Below are positions 16,719 to 24,351 of a stretch of DNA of 31,157 bases, one piece after another. Under the pieces are notes generated by a model. That model was not told the DNA's origin. It saw only the letters and a program-made list of their open reading frames with translations, and made no database searches. The stretch comes from Thermoplasmata archaeon (GTDB taxonomy: Archaea > Thermoplasmatota > Thermoplasmata > Thermoplasmatales > Thermoplasmataceae), in assembly GCA_021850505.1 (NCBI GenBank), contig JAJZLW010000086.1:1-31157 (forward strand), written 5' to 3'. Position numbers and translations under genes: made by a program. Within the stretch, counting starts at the first letter, position 1. The number at the start of each line of letters is the position of its first letter.

Positions 16719-17000
16719 TTATGCCTCCACAATTTCAAACTTCTTCGCCCTCTTGGTTGATGGGGTGACTGCCTTCTTGCATTTTGTGCATCTGAATCTA
16801 ATAGCTACTCTCTTAGTTGGTTTCTCCCGCCCCTCATATCGGGGTCTCGGGAAACCTCCAAAACCAGAAGTTGTCCTTCTGAATCTCCTCTGCCCAGCGT
16901 TAAACTCACTTGGTTTTCTCTTCCTGACTCTCTCAACATCATGATCTGTATGGGTCTTGCATTTTGGACAGTACATCTTCACGCTTTTCGGTAGCTTCAA
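16719..17000 (-). CDS. rpl44e: Large ribosomal subunit protein eL42 (L44e)
   Basis: A 93-residue zinc-binding 50S protein located near the E site. The first Cys pair is MYCPKC (Cys11, Cys14) and the second is RCTKCKK near residue 74; the basic GQRRFRRTTSGFGG loop between is the conserved segment that contacts tRNA and rRNA. The start codon is TTG at 17000: GGTGA lies five bases before it, and the next in-frame ATG (residue 9) would remove conserved residues. It is the first gene of the operon with S27e, aIF2alpha, Nop10 and PAC2. Confidence 0.95.
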   Translation of the reverse strand: MKLPKSVKMYCPKCKTHTDHDVERVRKRKPSEFNAGQRRFRRTTSGFGGFPRPRYEGREKPTKRVAIRFRCTKCKKAVTPSTKRAKKFEIVEA

Positions 17001-17308
17001 TCACTTCACCTTTTCAAATTGAGGATCCCTATCCTTAAGATGGGAGCCCAACCGTATTGGAGATAGGAATATAAGTTTTTAACATTCCTAAAGTAATCAA
17101 AAACTACAACAAACCATTTCACAACGTTAAAGTAACCGATCGTCACTATATTCTATTTAATTTTTGGTTTTTCATTCTGGACACCACGCACTACGTTCCC
17201 CTGAACAAGATTATTGATGCTGTGTCATATTTACCTAATTTGCATAAGATTTGCATATAATATCTAAAATCGCTTAAGTAAACAAGATCTATAACAATTT
17301 TGGGATCT
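17001..17308. other. Divergent promoter region between L44e operon and the repeat protein gene
   Basis: No gene is visible in this 308-base AT-rich interval. On the minus strand a TATA-like CTTATATTCC around 17066-17078 could start the L44e operon with a leader of about 45-50 bases. On the plus strand CTTAAGTAAAC at 17273-17283 lies about 30 bases before ATG 17309 and no ribosome site follows, suggesting a short or absent leader. Confidence 0.45.
17006..17010 (-). promoter_or_regulatory. Ribosome site fixing the TTG start of L44e
   Basis: GGTGA on the minus strand sits five bases before TTG 17000, matching the anti-Shine-Dalgarno of archaeal 16S rRNA and supporting the non-ATG start. Confidence 0.6.
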
Positions 17309-18736
17309 ATGATTAAAAAGAACGTTTTAACTGTAATATTTGTTATAACTACATTGGCTTTTGCGGGCGCTTTCGGCTATTCTCTTGCCTCATTCTCGAG
17401 TGAGAAGACTCAGAACAATTCATTAACTGCGAATTACGACAATCAGCAGGGCTCTGTTGTTCTCAAGAGCGCATTTACCCACTGGAATGATATCGCTATT
17501 GAAAATGTCAGTCTGCTTGCAAATCAGTATTTGTCTAATGCGACACTTCACTGGATAGGTGGACCCTTAACCGGTACCTATACGGGAAACAGTTCCATTC
17601 TTCAAACATGGGGAAAATTCTTCAATCTCTGGAGTGCAGTATGGTTTTATGCAGAAGCTCCGCCAACGGTCAGCGTGAACGGCGATAGTGCAGTTGTCAA
17701 TTCTCAGAACCAGTTTGTACTCACTCCCTTCTCGGATCAACAACAGGTTCAGTACTTGAACGTCTCTTACTCTCTGGGATATCTTAAAGACTCAAATAAC
17801 TGGCTAATTAATTCTGAAACCTGGCATATCACAGGATCTGGTTATATATCATACACTGGTTCACAAGTCAGTTCGCTTATGGCAGAGGCTTCATTGCAAG
17901 CTGCTTTTACCCACTGGAATGATATCGCTATTGAAAATGTCAGTCTGCTTGCAAATCAGTATTTGTCTAATGCGACACTTCACTGGATAGGTGGACCCTT
18001 AACCGGTACCTATACGGGAAACAGTTCCATTCTTCAAACATGGGGAAAATTCTTCAATCTCTGGAGTGCAGTATGGTTTTATGCAGAAGCACCGCCTGTA
18101 GTCAATGTCTCTGGAAATCTGGCCACTGTAGTCTCCACCAACCAGTTCATAGTGACGCCATTCAGTGATCCTTTCCAGGTTCAGTACATCGACGTTTCTT
18201 ATATCTTGAATTTTGTTTTCCAGAACAACACATTCTTGATCAGCAATGAGGTATGGCACATTACTGGCAGCGGATTCATTTCATTTGCACAGGAATCATA
18301 TGAATACAATCAGATAAGTAATCTGGCTTTCAGCCATTGGAACAACATCGCCATTGAAAACACTTCTTTGGTGATGCCGGAATATGCTTCTAACGCGACT
18401 CTGCACTGGGTAAATGGAGCTCTGAAAGGTAATTACACTGGCACATCTCAAATTAATGCTACCTGGACGAAGTTCTTTAATCTGTGGAACGCAATCTGGT
18501 TCTACAGCGAAAGTCCACCGTCAATCATGATAAATGGCTCGATTGCAACTGTCATGTCTACCATACAGTTTGTTGTGCAGAGTTCCTCCAATCTATCACA
18601 GTTTGATTACATAAATGTAACCTATACTATCCAGTACTTCGACCTTGGATTCAACCCAGCTTCCGGTTACACAAACTTCGAAATTATCAACGAAATATTT
18701 GACAATACTGCACTTGGACCTCTCTCGAAGATTTGA
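17309..18736 (+). CDS. Secreted/surface protein of three tandem NTF2-like (SnoaL-like) domains
   Basis: A 475-residue exported protein I cannot name. Residues about 4-27 are an uncleaved anchor or signal helix. Three repeats follow, starting near residues 55, 199 and 340 (period 144 then 141): each begins AF-HWN-IAIEN, continues NATLHW--G-L-G-YTG, then FFNLW-A-WFY-E-PP, and closes with strands and TWHITGSG. This helix-then-sheet order and the HW motif resemble NTF2/SnoaL-like domains. At least ten Asn-X-Ser/Thr sequons suggest glycosylation outside the cell. Repeats 1 and 2 share an identical 185-bp DNA block; repeat 3 is divergent and lacks the final HITGSG. An upstream in-frame TTG at 17300 is possible, but ATG 17309 is preferred. 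Ligand unknown. Confidence 0.75.
   Translation: MIKKNVLTVIFVITTLAFAGAFGYSLASFSSEKTQNNSLTANYDNQQGSVVLKSAFTHWNDIAIENVSLLANQYLSNATLHWIGGPLTGTYTGNSSILQTWGKFFNLWSAVWFYAEAPPTVSVNGDSAVVNSQNQFVLTPFSDQQQVQYLNVSYSLGYLKDSNNWLINSETWHITGSGYISYTGSQVSSLMAEASLQAAFTHWNDIAIENVSLLANQYLSNATLHWIGGPLTGTYTGNSSILQTWGKFFNLWSAVWFYAEAPPVVNVSGNLATVVSTNQFIVTPFSDPFQVQYIDVSYILNFVFQNNTFLISNEVWHITGSGFISFAQESYEYNQISNLAFSHWNNIAIENTSLVMPEYASNATLHWVNGALKGNYTGTSQINATWTKFFNLWNAIWFYSESPPSIMINGSIATVMSTIQFVVQSSSNLSQFDYINVTYTIQYFDLGFNPASGYTNFEIINEIFDNTALGPLSKI
17474..17658 (+). repeat. 185-bp direct repeat, copy 1 (inside repeat-protein gene)
   Basis: This block, encoding residues 56-116, is identical base for base to 17906-18090, 432 bases downstream and in the same frame. 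Flanking codons diverge at once on both sides. Confidence 0.95.
17906..18090 (+). repeat. 185-bp direct repeat, copy 2 (inside repeat-protein gene)
   Basis: Identical to 17474-17658 at every position I compared, including synonymous sites, while the rest of the two domains differs clearly. This fits recent gene conversion or partial duplication. Confidence 0.95.
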
Positions 18737-18840
18737 ATTTAAAATGAATCTTTTTAAATGGATAACATTTTTTCATTTATTATATTTACAACAATAAATC
18801 TTATTAGATTTCATATGAATCATGGGACGAGATTTGTTAA

Positions 18841-19143
18841 ATGTTCCGCAATTCGGATTCTCTATCGCGCTCATTGTGGTGGGTATTCGTAGGAACGAAA
18901 GGGGGTGCAACAAGGTTGAAGATAGTGAAAAAGTTGATGGATAATCCGGCAAACATATACGGCATAAGCCAATCATTGAATCTGAATTATCGCACTGTTG
19001 AGCATCATATCAGGTTCATGGAAAAGAATGATCTCATCGTATCCGAAGGCGATAAGTACGGCCGTGTTTATTTTCTATCGCCTTTACTGATCTCCAATTA
19101 CGAAAAACTTAATGAAATGCTGAAGAGGGCTGGTTTAAATTGA
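18841..19143 (+). CDS. Winged-helix transcriptional regulator (ArsR-like)
   Basis: A 100-residue DNA-binding protein. The helix-turn-helix is clear: TRLKIVKKLMDNPANIYGISQSLNLNYRTVEHHIRFMEKNDLIV, with the recognition helix NYRTVEHHIRFME and a beta wing (GDKYGRVYFLS). This is the archaeal winged-helix type that pairs with a small membrane protein. The stop TGA overlaps the TTG start of the next gene by three bases, so the two are made together. No sensor domain is visible within the protein; the membrane partner may supply it. Target unknown. Confidence 0.8.
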   Translation: MFRNSDSLSRSLWWVFVGTKGGATRLKIVKKLMDNPANIYGISQSLNLNYRTVEHHIRFMEKNDLIVSEGDKYGRVYFLSPLLISNYEKLNEMLKRAGLN

Positions 19144-19430
19144 CGCTCGGGATTTACTGGGTAGCGAATATAGTTCTGCTTTCGGCGGAAGCGCTTCTAT
19201 TAATTGTATTAATTGGCAGTTATATAAAGACAAGGCTTTCGTCTGGTTTCAGAGCAATTACCTCAATTATACTGTTTTCTGTCTTCTTCCTTGCACAGTC
19301 AGCCAGCAGTATATATGAATATTTTTCCATGGCCCTTATTTACCCTTCTACACTTGCAATAATGCTTCTTTTCACCAATTCAATCGGATTGGCAGCGGTT
19401 ATAAGCCTGTTCTTTGCTCTGTCCCGTTGA
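19140..19430 (+). CDS. Small three-helix membrane protein coupled to the winged-helix regulator
   Basis: A 96-residue hydrophobic protein of unknown function. Three membrane helices can be placed at about residues 5-27, 36-58 and 66-93, with a short basic loop (KTRLSSGFR) after the first that is probably cytoplasmic. The TTG start overlaps the stop of the regulator gene (TTGA), which argues for translational coupling. Such winged-helix plus three-helix pairs are seen in other archaea, and I infer that the membrane protein modulates or anchors the regulator. There is no ATG alternative that keeps the first helix. Confidence 0.65.
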   Translation: MTLGIYWVANIVLLSAEALLLIVLIGSYIKTRLSSGFRAITSIILFSVFFLAQSASSIYEYFSMALIYPSTLAIMLLFTNSIGLAAVISLFFALSR

Positions 19431-19638
19431 TTTTTAGAATATTTGAATGGGGTTCAATGAAAGTGATATACCTTCAATATCTTAGGTTGAATTCGGACTG
19501 CCTGTTAGTGAAAATATAACTTACTGATATCACCACATGGTTAACGATTGTATTTTTGCAGACAGAGTTAAGGAAAAGATAGTTAAAAAGTAATAAACTT
19601 TCAGATAAAAGGTAATTAGCGATTTGAAATCAAGTATT

Positions 19639-20799
19639 ATGAATCAGAGTAACCAGAGCTACATCGTTGACGCCAAAAGGACTCCTATTGGAAAGAAGGG
19701 CGGGTGGCTTTCGCAGATCCATCCGGTTGATCTTGGAGCTTATGCCCTGAACTCATTAATTTCAGATCACATTGAAAATCCAGATGTTATAGAAGACCTC
19801 ATTATGGGCTGTGTCACTCAGGTCAATCAACAGGGTCTAAATATTGCAAGGAATACAATTTTATCAGCAGGCTTTCCGGAAAGTATTCCGGGAGTTACTG
19901 TGGACAGGCAGTGCGGATCATCATTGCAGGCAATTCAATTCGCGTGCCATGGTGTCGAAGCAGGATATTATGATGTGGTATTAGCGGGCGGTGTTGAGTC
20001 GATGTCAAACGTTCCCCTATCTTCTAATATAAGCAGCGAGGCTTCACCCTTAACGGCATCAATTTCCAAGCGCTATTCTATGAAAAACGGCTGGTTTTCC
20101 CAGGCAAAAGGGGCGGAATTGATTGCGAAGAAATACAATATGTCAAAAATGGATCTCGCTACCTTCAGTTATATTAGTCACAGAAAGGCACACGAATCGC
20201 AAAAATGGTTTAAAAACGAGATTATCCCAATAATGGTTGACAACAATCAGACCGTTGATACGGATCAATGTATCAGACCGGATACAACACCCGACAAAAT
20301 TCTCTCGCTCCCGGATGCATTTCCAGGTGTTGAGATGATAAACGCGGGGAATTCCAGCCAGATTTCAGACGGAGCCAGCTTTACAATGATAACGTCTGAA
20401 AATGGTTTGAAGAAAACCGATTCTGAACCAATAGCCAAAATAAGTAATTTCGCAAGCACAGGCACTGATCCAGTAACAATGCTCCTCGGTCCTATTAACG
20501 CAACACACAAATTATTAGAGCGTTCAGGAATGAAAATAGATGATTTTGACTGCTTTGAGATAAACGAGGCTTTTGCACCGGTCCCTATTGCATGGCAGAA
20601 AGAATTTCATGTCGAAGACAGCAGGCTGAACATCTTTGGTGGGGCCATTGCACTCGGTCATCCTGTCGGTGCAACGGGCTGCAGGATCCTTACAACAATC
20701 CTTAATATAATGAAAATAAAGCGCTATCATAGGGGCCTGATTGCGATATGCGAGGGCGGTGGAATGGCAAATGCCTGTATAGTAGAAATGCTAAATTAA
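19639..20799 (+). CDS. Thiolase (acetyl-CoA C-acetyltransferase / 3-ketoacyl-CoA thiolase)
   Basis: Condenses two acetyl-CoA or cleaves 3-ketoacyl-CoA in the cytoplasm. The active-site Cys92 is in DRQCGSSLQ, the general base His341 in GGAIALGHPVGATG, and the second catalytic Cys371 in CEGGGMANA. NEAFAP is also present. The complete C-terminal Cys motif and NEAFA make it a bacterial-type degradative/biosynthetic thiolase rather than the archaeal thiolase that pairs with a DUF35 protein; no DUF35 gene is nearby. It could feed the mevalonate route or act in fatty-acid breakdown, not separable here. I start at ATG 19639; an in-frame TTG at 19624 would add five residues. Its stop abuts that of the convergent HTH_10 gene. 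Confidence 0.9.
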   Translation: MNQSNQSYIVDAKRTPIGKKGGWLSQIHPVDLGAYALNSLISDHIENPDVIEDLIMGCVTQVNQQGLNIARNTILSAGFPESIPGVTVDRQCGSSLQAIQFACHGVEAGYYDVVLAGGVESMSNVPLSSNISSEASPLTASISKRYSMKNGWFSQAKGAELIAKKYNMSKMDLATFSYISHRKAHESQKWFKNEIIPIMVDNNQTVDTDQCIRPDTTPDKILSLPDAFPGVEMINAGNSSQISDGASFTMITSENGLKKTDSEPIAKISNFASTGTDPVTMLLGPINATHKLLERSGMKIDDFDCFEINEAFAPVPIAWQKEFHVEDSRLNIFGGAIALGHPVGATGCRILTTILNIMKIKRYHRGLIAICEGGGMANACIVEMLN

Positions 20800-21423
20800 T
20801 TACTGGCTCTCAATTGTTTCAAGAAGCATATCCTCAAGATAATCTCTCACTATCTTCCGCAGCGTTCTTCTTAAACCCTCTGATAATGTGGCAGTTGATA
20901 CCCCAAGATTCTTCGCTATATCTGTAAGAGAAGATTTCCTCATCTGGTCGAAAAAGCCGTGAACGTATACTTCATAGAGTATCTCTCTTTCCCGGTCAGT
21001 AAGATCCTTTGGGAAATCATGATATGTCACACTGGGTTCAAGACCACTGTCTCTCAACCCCTTAATTATCTTCTCCAGTGCTCCCGTTGACTTAGCAATT
21101 ACCCTGTAAACAATCTGATCGTCACTTACTGCCCTGCTTGACAGCACCACAGCTCCTGATAGCGCAAGGGCGTGGCATGCTGAGCAGCTGTTAGCCTCGG
21201 CCCATATAGCATTGGTACCTATTCTGCTCGAAACAATACCCTTCTTCTGGAATGCAGTGTAAAGATCCTCAACGTCTTCATTATATGTGATCAGGTGAGT
21301 TGTTTTGTCAGGCGAGATCTTCAGCCTGGCAATTTTACACCCTGGAAATCTGTGTCTTGTTTCTTTTGTTATTTGGCAGTCGTTTCTAGTCAGCATTATG
21401 AAAGCTTCAACGATCTTAAGCAT
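20800..21423 (-). CDS. HTH_10 (bacterio-opsin activator type) regulator with a Cys pair
   Basis: A 207-residue transcription regulator. The C-terminal HTH_10 domain runs from LTDREREILYEVYVHGFFDQMRKSS to the recognition helix LGVSTATLSEGLRRTLRKI. The N-terminal part shares the R-FPG-KI-R strand with the regulator at 3158-3877, and has SCSACHALALSG near residue 80, a Cys-x2-Cys-His cluster in the middle of the sensory region. It is a cytoplasmic protein, so I read this as a metal- or thiol-sensing site rather than a haem site. It is divergent from a sulfurtransferase gene with 67 bases between starts, its likely target. A second in-frame ATG at residue 10 is possible. Confidence 0.85.
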   Translation of the reverse strand: MLKIVEAFIMLTRNDCQITKETRHRFPGCKIARLKISPDKTTHLITYNEDVEDLYTAFQKKGIVSSRIGTNAIWAEANSCSACHALALSGAVVLSSRAVSDDQIVYRVIAKSTGALEKIIKGLRDSGLEPSVTYHDFPKDLTDREREILYEVYVHGFFDQMRKSSLTDIAKNLGVSTATLSEGLRRTLRKIVRDYLEDMLLETIESQ

Positions 21424-21490
21424 AGATCGTTATAATGAGAAACATTATCAACTTTAACATTCTACTTGAAAATAAGAGAGGAGTTACCAA
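21424..21490. promoter_or_regulatory. Divergent promoter region, HTH_10 regulator and sulfurtransferase
   Basis: Sixty-seven bases contain both start regions. A strong ribosome site GAGAGGAG lies just before the sulfurtransferase ATG at 21491. The AT-rich left half (TTATAATGAG near 21429) can serve as promoter. A probable binding site for the regulator. Confidence 0.45.
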
Positions 21491-22294
21491 ATGAAATTAA
21501 ACAGGGATGATCCCGTCATAGCAGTTGAATGGTTGAAGGATCATATCAGGGATCGTAATTTAGTCCTGGTTGATTGCAGGTACGATCTTCAGAATAAAAA
21601 TTACGGCTATAATTCTTATTTAAAAGGTCATCTGCCGAAAGCAATCTTTCTGGATCTAGAAAAGGATCTTTCTTCAAAGGATATAGAAAACAGAGGAAGG
21701 CATCCATTTCCGCCTATAGAAAAGTTCAAGGAAACTCTTGAGTCCTCAGGAGTAGACGAGAATTCCATGGTTGTTGCCTACGACGATGATAATTCCGGAG
21801 CAGCAAGATTCTGGTTTCTAATGCGTTATTATTCGATGGATAATGTCTTTGTACTTAACGGCGGAATTTCCGCATGGACAAGGGGTGGCGGGATCATTAC
21901 CAGGGAAATGCCGGAAAAGAGGCAAACCAAAGTGAATCTTGTAGAAAGGAAAGATCTGATAGCATCGAAAGAGGAGATTGCCTCAAAGAAGGATATCTTC
22001 CTGATTGATGCAAGAGCTCCGGAAAGGTATGAAGGGAAGGTAGAACCAATTGATCCTGTTGCTGGACACATACCTGAAGCTCATAACATATTCTGGAAGA
22101 ATTTCCTCAACCCGGATAATACATACAGGGAAAAGGAAGAGGTCAGGAAAATGCTCAAAACAAATGCAGATAATATTGTACTATACTGCGGCTCTGGGGT
22201 TACATCCTGTGTTAATTATATTGCAATGCTGCGTTCCGGTTTAACCCCAAGACTATATCCGGGCGGCTGGAGTGAGTGGGTTACAAACGGTTGA
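21491..22294 (+). CDS. sseA: Two-domain rhodanese: 3-mercaptopyruvate/thiosulfate sulfurtransferase
   Basis: Moves sulfane sulfur from mercaptopyruvate or thiosulfate to a thiol acceptor or cyanide. Two rhodanese domains are visible: residues about 8-125 (inactive, with DCRYDL, GHLPKAIFLDLE and YDDDNSGAARFWFLM) and 150-267 (active, DARAPERYEG, GHIPEAHN). The catalytic Cys233 lies in YCGSGVTSC; the CGSGVT loop matches mercaptopyruvate sulfurtransferases such as E. coli SseA, while CRKGVT would mark thiosulfate enzymes, so the first activity is favoured. Length 267 is normal. A GAGAGGAG ribosome site precedes the ATG. Its divergent neighbour is the Cys-bearing HTH_10 regulator. Confidence 0.88.
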   Translation: MKLNRDDPVIAVEWLKDHIRDRNLVLVDCRYDLQNKNYGYNSYLKGHLPKAIFLDLEKDLSSKDIENRGRHPFPPIEKFKETLESSGVDENSMVVAYDDDNSGAARFWFLMRYYSMDNVFVLNGGISAWTRGGGIITREMPEKRQTKVNLVERKDLIASKEEIASKKDIFLIDARAPERYEGKVEPIDPVAGHIPEAHNIFWKNFLNPDNTYREKEEVRKMLKTNADNIVLYCGSGVTSCVNYIAMLRSGLTPRLYPGGWSEWVTNG

Positions 22295-22499
22295 ATCGCG
22301 ACTTACTTATTCTTGGTATCTTATACTGCGAATTCTATATCGTTAAATTATAAAGGATAAGCTTTGCTTGGAAAGAAAAGAAAGTAGCATTTTAATAATC
22401 TTCAGTGTGTGCTCACAATACCAAATCATTATTTTTGGAATTCATAGAAACATTATAATTCGCAACCGGTTATAGGAAATTCAACATACCGGAATAAGG

Positions 22500-22506
22500 T
22501 TAAATA
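22500..22506 (+). promoter_or_regulatory. TATA box for lsm-rpl37e-purF
   Basis: TTAAATA lies about 31 bases before the LSm ATG at 22534. The 239-base interval upstream (22295-22533) holds no gene that I can see. Confidence 0.5.
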
Positions 22507-22533
22507 CAGTCTAACAATCATCCGCAGGAAATC

Positions 22534-22788
22534 ATGTCAAGGCAGGTACAGCAACCGTTAAAGCCACTTGAGGTTCTCAGGCGAGCTATAACGAAACCCA
22601 TCATGGTAGATGTTAGAGGGAATAGAAGTTATTCGGGCATTTTAGATGGTTATGATGTTTATATGAACCTTGTTATCAAGAGTGCTTCTGAGACGATAAA
22701 CGGAGAAAATAAAGGTGTTTTTGATACAATACTCGTCAGGGGGGATAACGTGATATACGTGTCACCATCAGAGGAGGTATTTCAATGA
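22534..22788 (+). CDS. lsm: LSm/Sm-like archaeal RNA-binding protein
   Basis: An 84-residue Sm-fold protein that forms a heptameric ring binding U-rich RNA. The Sm1 motif is IMVDVRGNRSYSGILDGYDVYMNLVI and the Sm2 motif is TILVRGDNVIYVSP, with the RG dipeptide and the hydrophobic strand in place. Length is usual for archaeal Lsm1. The stop overlaps the L37e start (ATGA), the lsm-rpl37e pairing conserved across archaea. A GAGGAGG site near its end serves the next gene. Confidence 0.95.
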   Translation: MSRQVQQPLKPLEVLRRAITKPIMVDVRGNRSYSGILDGYDVYMNLVIKSASETINGENKGVFDTILVRGDNVIYVSPSEEVFQ

Positions 22789-22949
22789 GCCGAGGAACCC
22801 CATCAATGGGGAAGATGAACAATAAAAAAGTTCATATTAGATGCAGAAGATGTGGCGAGCATGCCTACCATATCAGGGAGAAGAGGTGCTCCCACTGTGG
22901 TTTCCCGTCCCCAAGACTCAGATCCTATCACTGGGCAAAAGCCAGATGA
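22785..22949 (+). CDS. rpl37e: Large ribosomal subunit protein eL37
   Basis: A 54-residue zinc-finger 50S protein. It begins with the family signature GTPSMGK and has four zinc Cys in RCRRCGEHAYHIREKRCSHCG order (pairs at 20/23 and 35/38), then SPRLRSYHWAKAR. The length is normal for archaea. The start overlaps the LSm stop by four bases (ATGA), with GAGGAGG upstream. The purF frame starts inside this gene, and its last codons lie upstream of the purF catalytic Cys. Confidence 0.95.
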   Translation: MSRGTPSMGKMNNKKVHIRCRRCGEHAYHIREKRCSHCGFPSPRLRSYHWAKAR

Positions 22950-24351
22950 AGACTGTGCCGTAGTAGGTTATACCGGCACTAAACAGGCTTTTCCTTATCT
23001 TCTTATTGGTCTTAGAACGCTGCAGCATAGAGGTCAGGAAAGCGCAGGCATTGCGACCTATGATGGTTCAATGATGCGTGTCAAGAAGGGCATGGGTCTT
23101 GTTACAGAGGTTTTCAGGGAAAACGACTCTAATTTTCAGGACCGGTTGCCTGGATCTACTGGGATTGGGCACACAAGGTATTCAACACATGGCTCAAAAA
23201 ACCTTGAAAATGCAGGTCCATTTACAATATCCAATTCCATTGGCTATCTTGCGATATCGCATAATGGAGAGATTACAAATGCTGATCAGCTTCGCGAGGA
23301 GATGAAGAAGAAAGGCACAGGATTTGTTACCTCATCAGATACCGAAGTCATGCTGATGCAGATATCGCGGGACATTATCGATTTCGGGATCCATGGCGGT
23401 TTCCGTAATTCTGTCAGCAAGCTCAAAGGTGCATATGCTGCCGCGATAATGATAAACAGCACTCTTTATGCTTTCAGGGATCCTTATGGGATAAGGCCGC
23501 TGGTTCTCGGACAGGTTGACGATTCGTATATAATAGCATCAGAAAGCTGCGTATTTGATGTTCTTGGTGGAAAGGTTATAAGGGACGTGAAGCCGGGGGA
23601 ACTCATCGAGATAACATCATCAGGTTTCAGGACTGTTTTCATAGCTCGCGCACCCACAGTTTCCCACTGCATGTTTGAGTATGTGTATTTTGCGAGGCCT
23701 GACAGTATTATTGATGGCAGCGAGGTTTCAACGGCAAGGATAAACATAGGGCGGAGGCTTGCAATTGAGCATCCTGTTCCAGCTGACATAGTCATACCTG
23801 TGCCTGATTCCGGGAGATCACAGGCTCTTGGCTATTCCATCGAATCTGGGATACCGTATGGCGAGGGGTTGATTAAAAACAGGTATTCGGAAAGGACATT
23901 CATCATGCCTACCCAGGCCCAAAGAGCAGCTGCCGTTAGGCTTAAGCTTAACGCAATTAAATCAGTGATCTATGATAAGAGGATAATACTGGTTGAGGAC
24001 AGCATAGTCAGGGGTAACACAATAAAATTCGTGATCCAGATATTGCGCTCCCAGGGAGCTAAAGAGGTACATGTAAGGGTAGGTTCCCCCCCGATTATAT
24101 CACCCTGTTATTATGGCGTTGACATGAAGACAAAGAATGAGTTTCTTGCGCGAGGTAAAAGCAATGAGGAAATCCGTGAGGATATAGGTGCCGATTCGCT
24201 TGGGTACATCTCAATCGATGGCCTCGTGGAAAGTATTGGTTTCGGGAAGAACGATCTCTGCCTTGGTTGCCTTACCGGTACTTATCCCGTTCCGATCCCC
24301 TCACCGCATTATCCCTCGCAGCCCGAGCTTGAGACCTACCAGAATCCCTGA
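22897..24351 (+). CDS. purF: Amidophosphoribosyltransferase (PurF)
   Basis: Makes 5-phosphoribosylamine from PRPP and glutamine, the first step of purine synthesis. The N-terminal glutaminase domain needs a free N-terminal Cys, here the Cys in DEDCAVVGYTG, followed by RTLQHRGQESAG, IGHTRYSTHG and the NGEITN loop. The PRPP loop IILVEDSIVRGNT is at about residue 370. Four Cys (SHCMFEY, SPCYYG, LCLGC) are placed as in the Fe-S class. No start codon lies directly before the Cys: GTG 22897, with GAGGTG eight bases upstream, gives a 19-residue propeptide; ATG 22852 is the alternative. Either way purF overlaps rpl37e. The 3' end overlaps the convergent nop5 by 80 bases. Confidence 0.93.
   Translation: MVSRPQDSDPITGQKPDEDCAVVGYTGTKQAFPYLLIGLRTLQHRGQESAGIATYDGSMMRVKKGMGLVTEVFRENDSNFQDRLPGSTGIGHTRYSTHGSKNLENAGPFTISNSIGYLAISHNGEITNADQLREEMKKKGTGFVTSSDTEVMLMQISRDIIDFGIHGGFRNSVSKLKGAYAAAIMINSTLYAFRDPYGIRPLVLGQVDDSYIIASESCVFDVLGGKVIRDVKPGELIEITSSGFRTVFIARAPTVSHCMFEYVYFARPDSIIDGSEVSTARINIGRRLAIEHPVPADIVIPVPDSGRSQALGYSIESGIPYGEGLIKNRYSERTFIMPTQAQRAAAVRLKLNAIKSVIYDKRIILVEDSIVRGNTIKFVIQILRSQGAKEVHVRVGSPPIISPCYYGVDMKTKNEFLARGKSNEEIREDIGADSLGYISIDGLVESIGFGKNDLCLGCLTGTYPVPIPSPHYPSQPELETYQNP

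Noticed and set aside
17999..18259. Antisense frame within the repeat protein gene
   Set aside because: It is a shadow of the repeated coding sequence with no features of its own.
19431..19638. Mini-frames of 18-20 codons between the membrane protein and the thiolase
   Set aside because: No ribosome site, no homology recognisable, and length expected by chance in AT-rich sequence.
20800..21423. CSACH as a c-type haem-binding motif
   Set aside because: The protein has no signal peptide and ends in a DNA-binding domain, so it is cytoplasmic, where c-type haem is not attached. A metal or thiol site is more likely.
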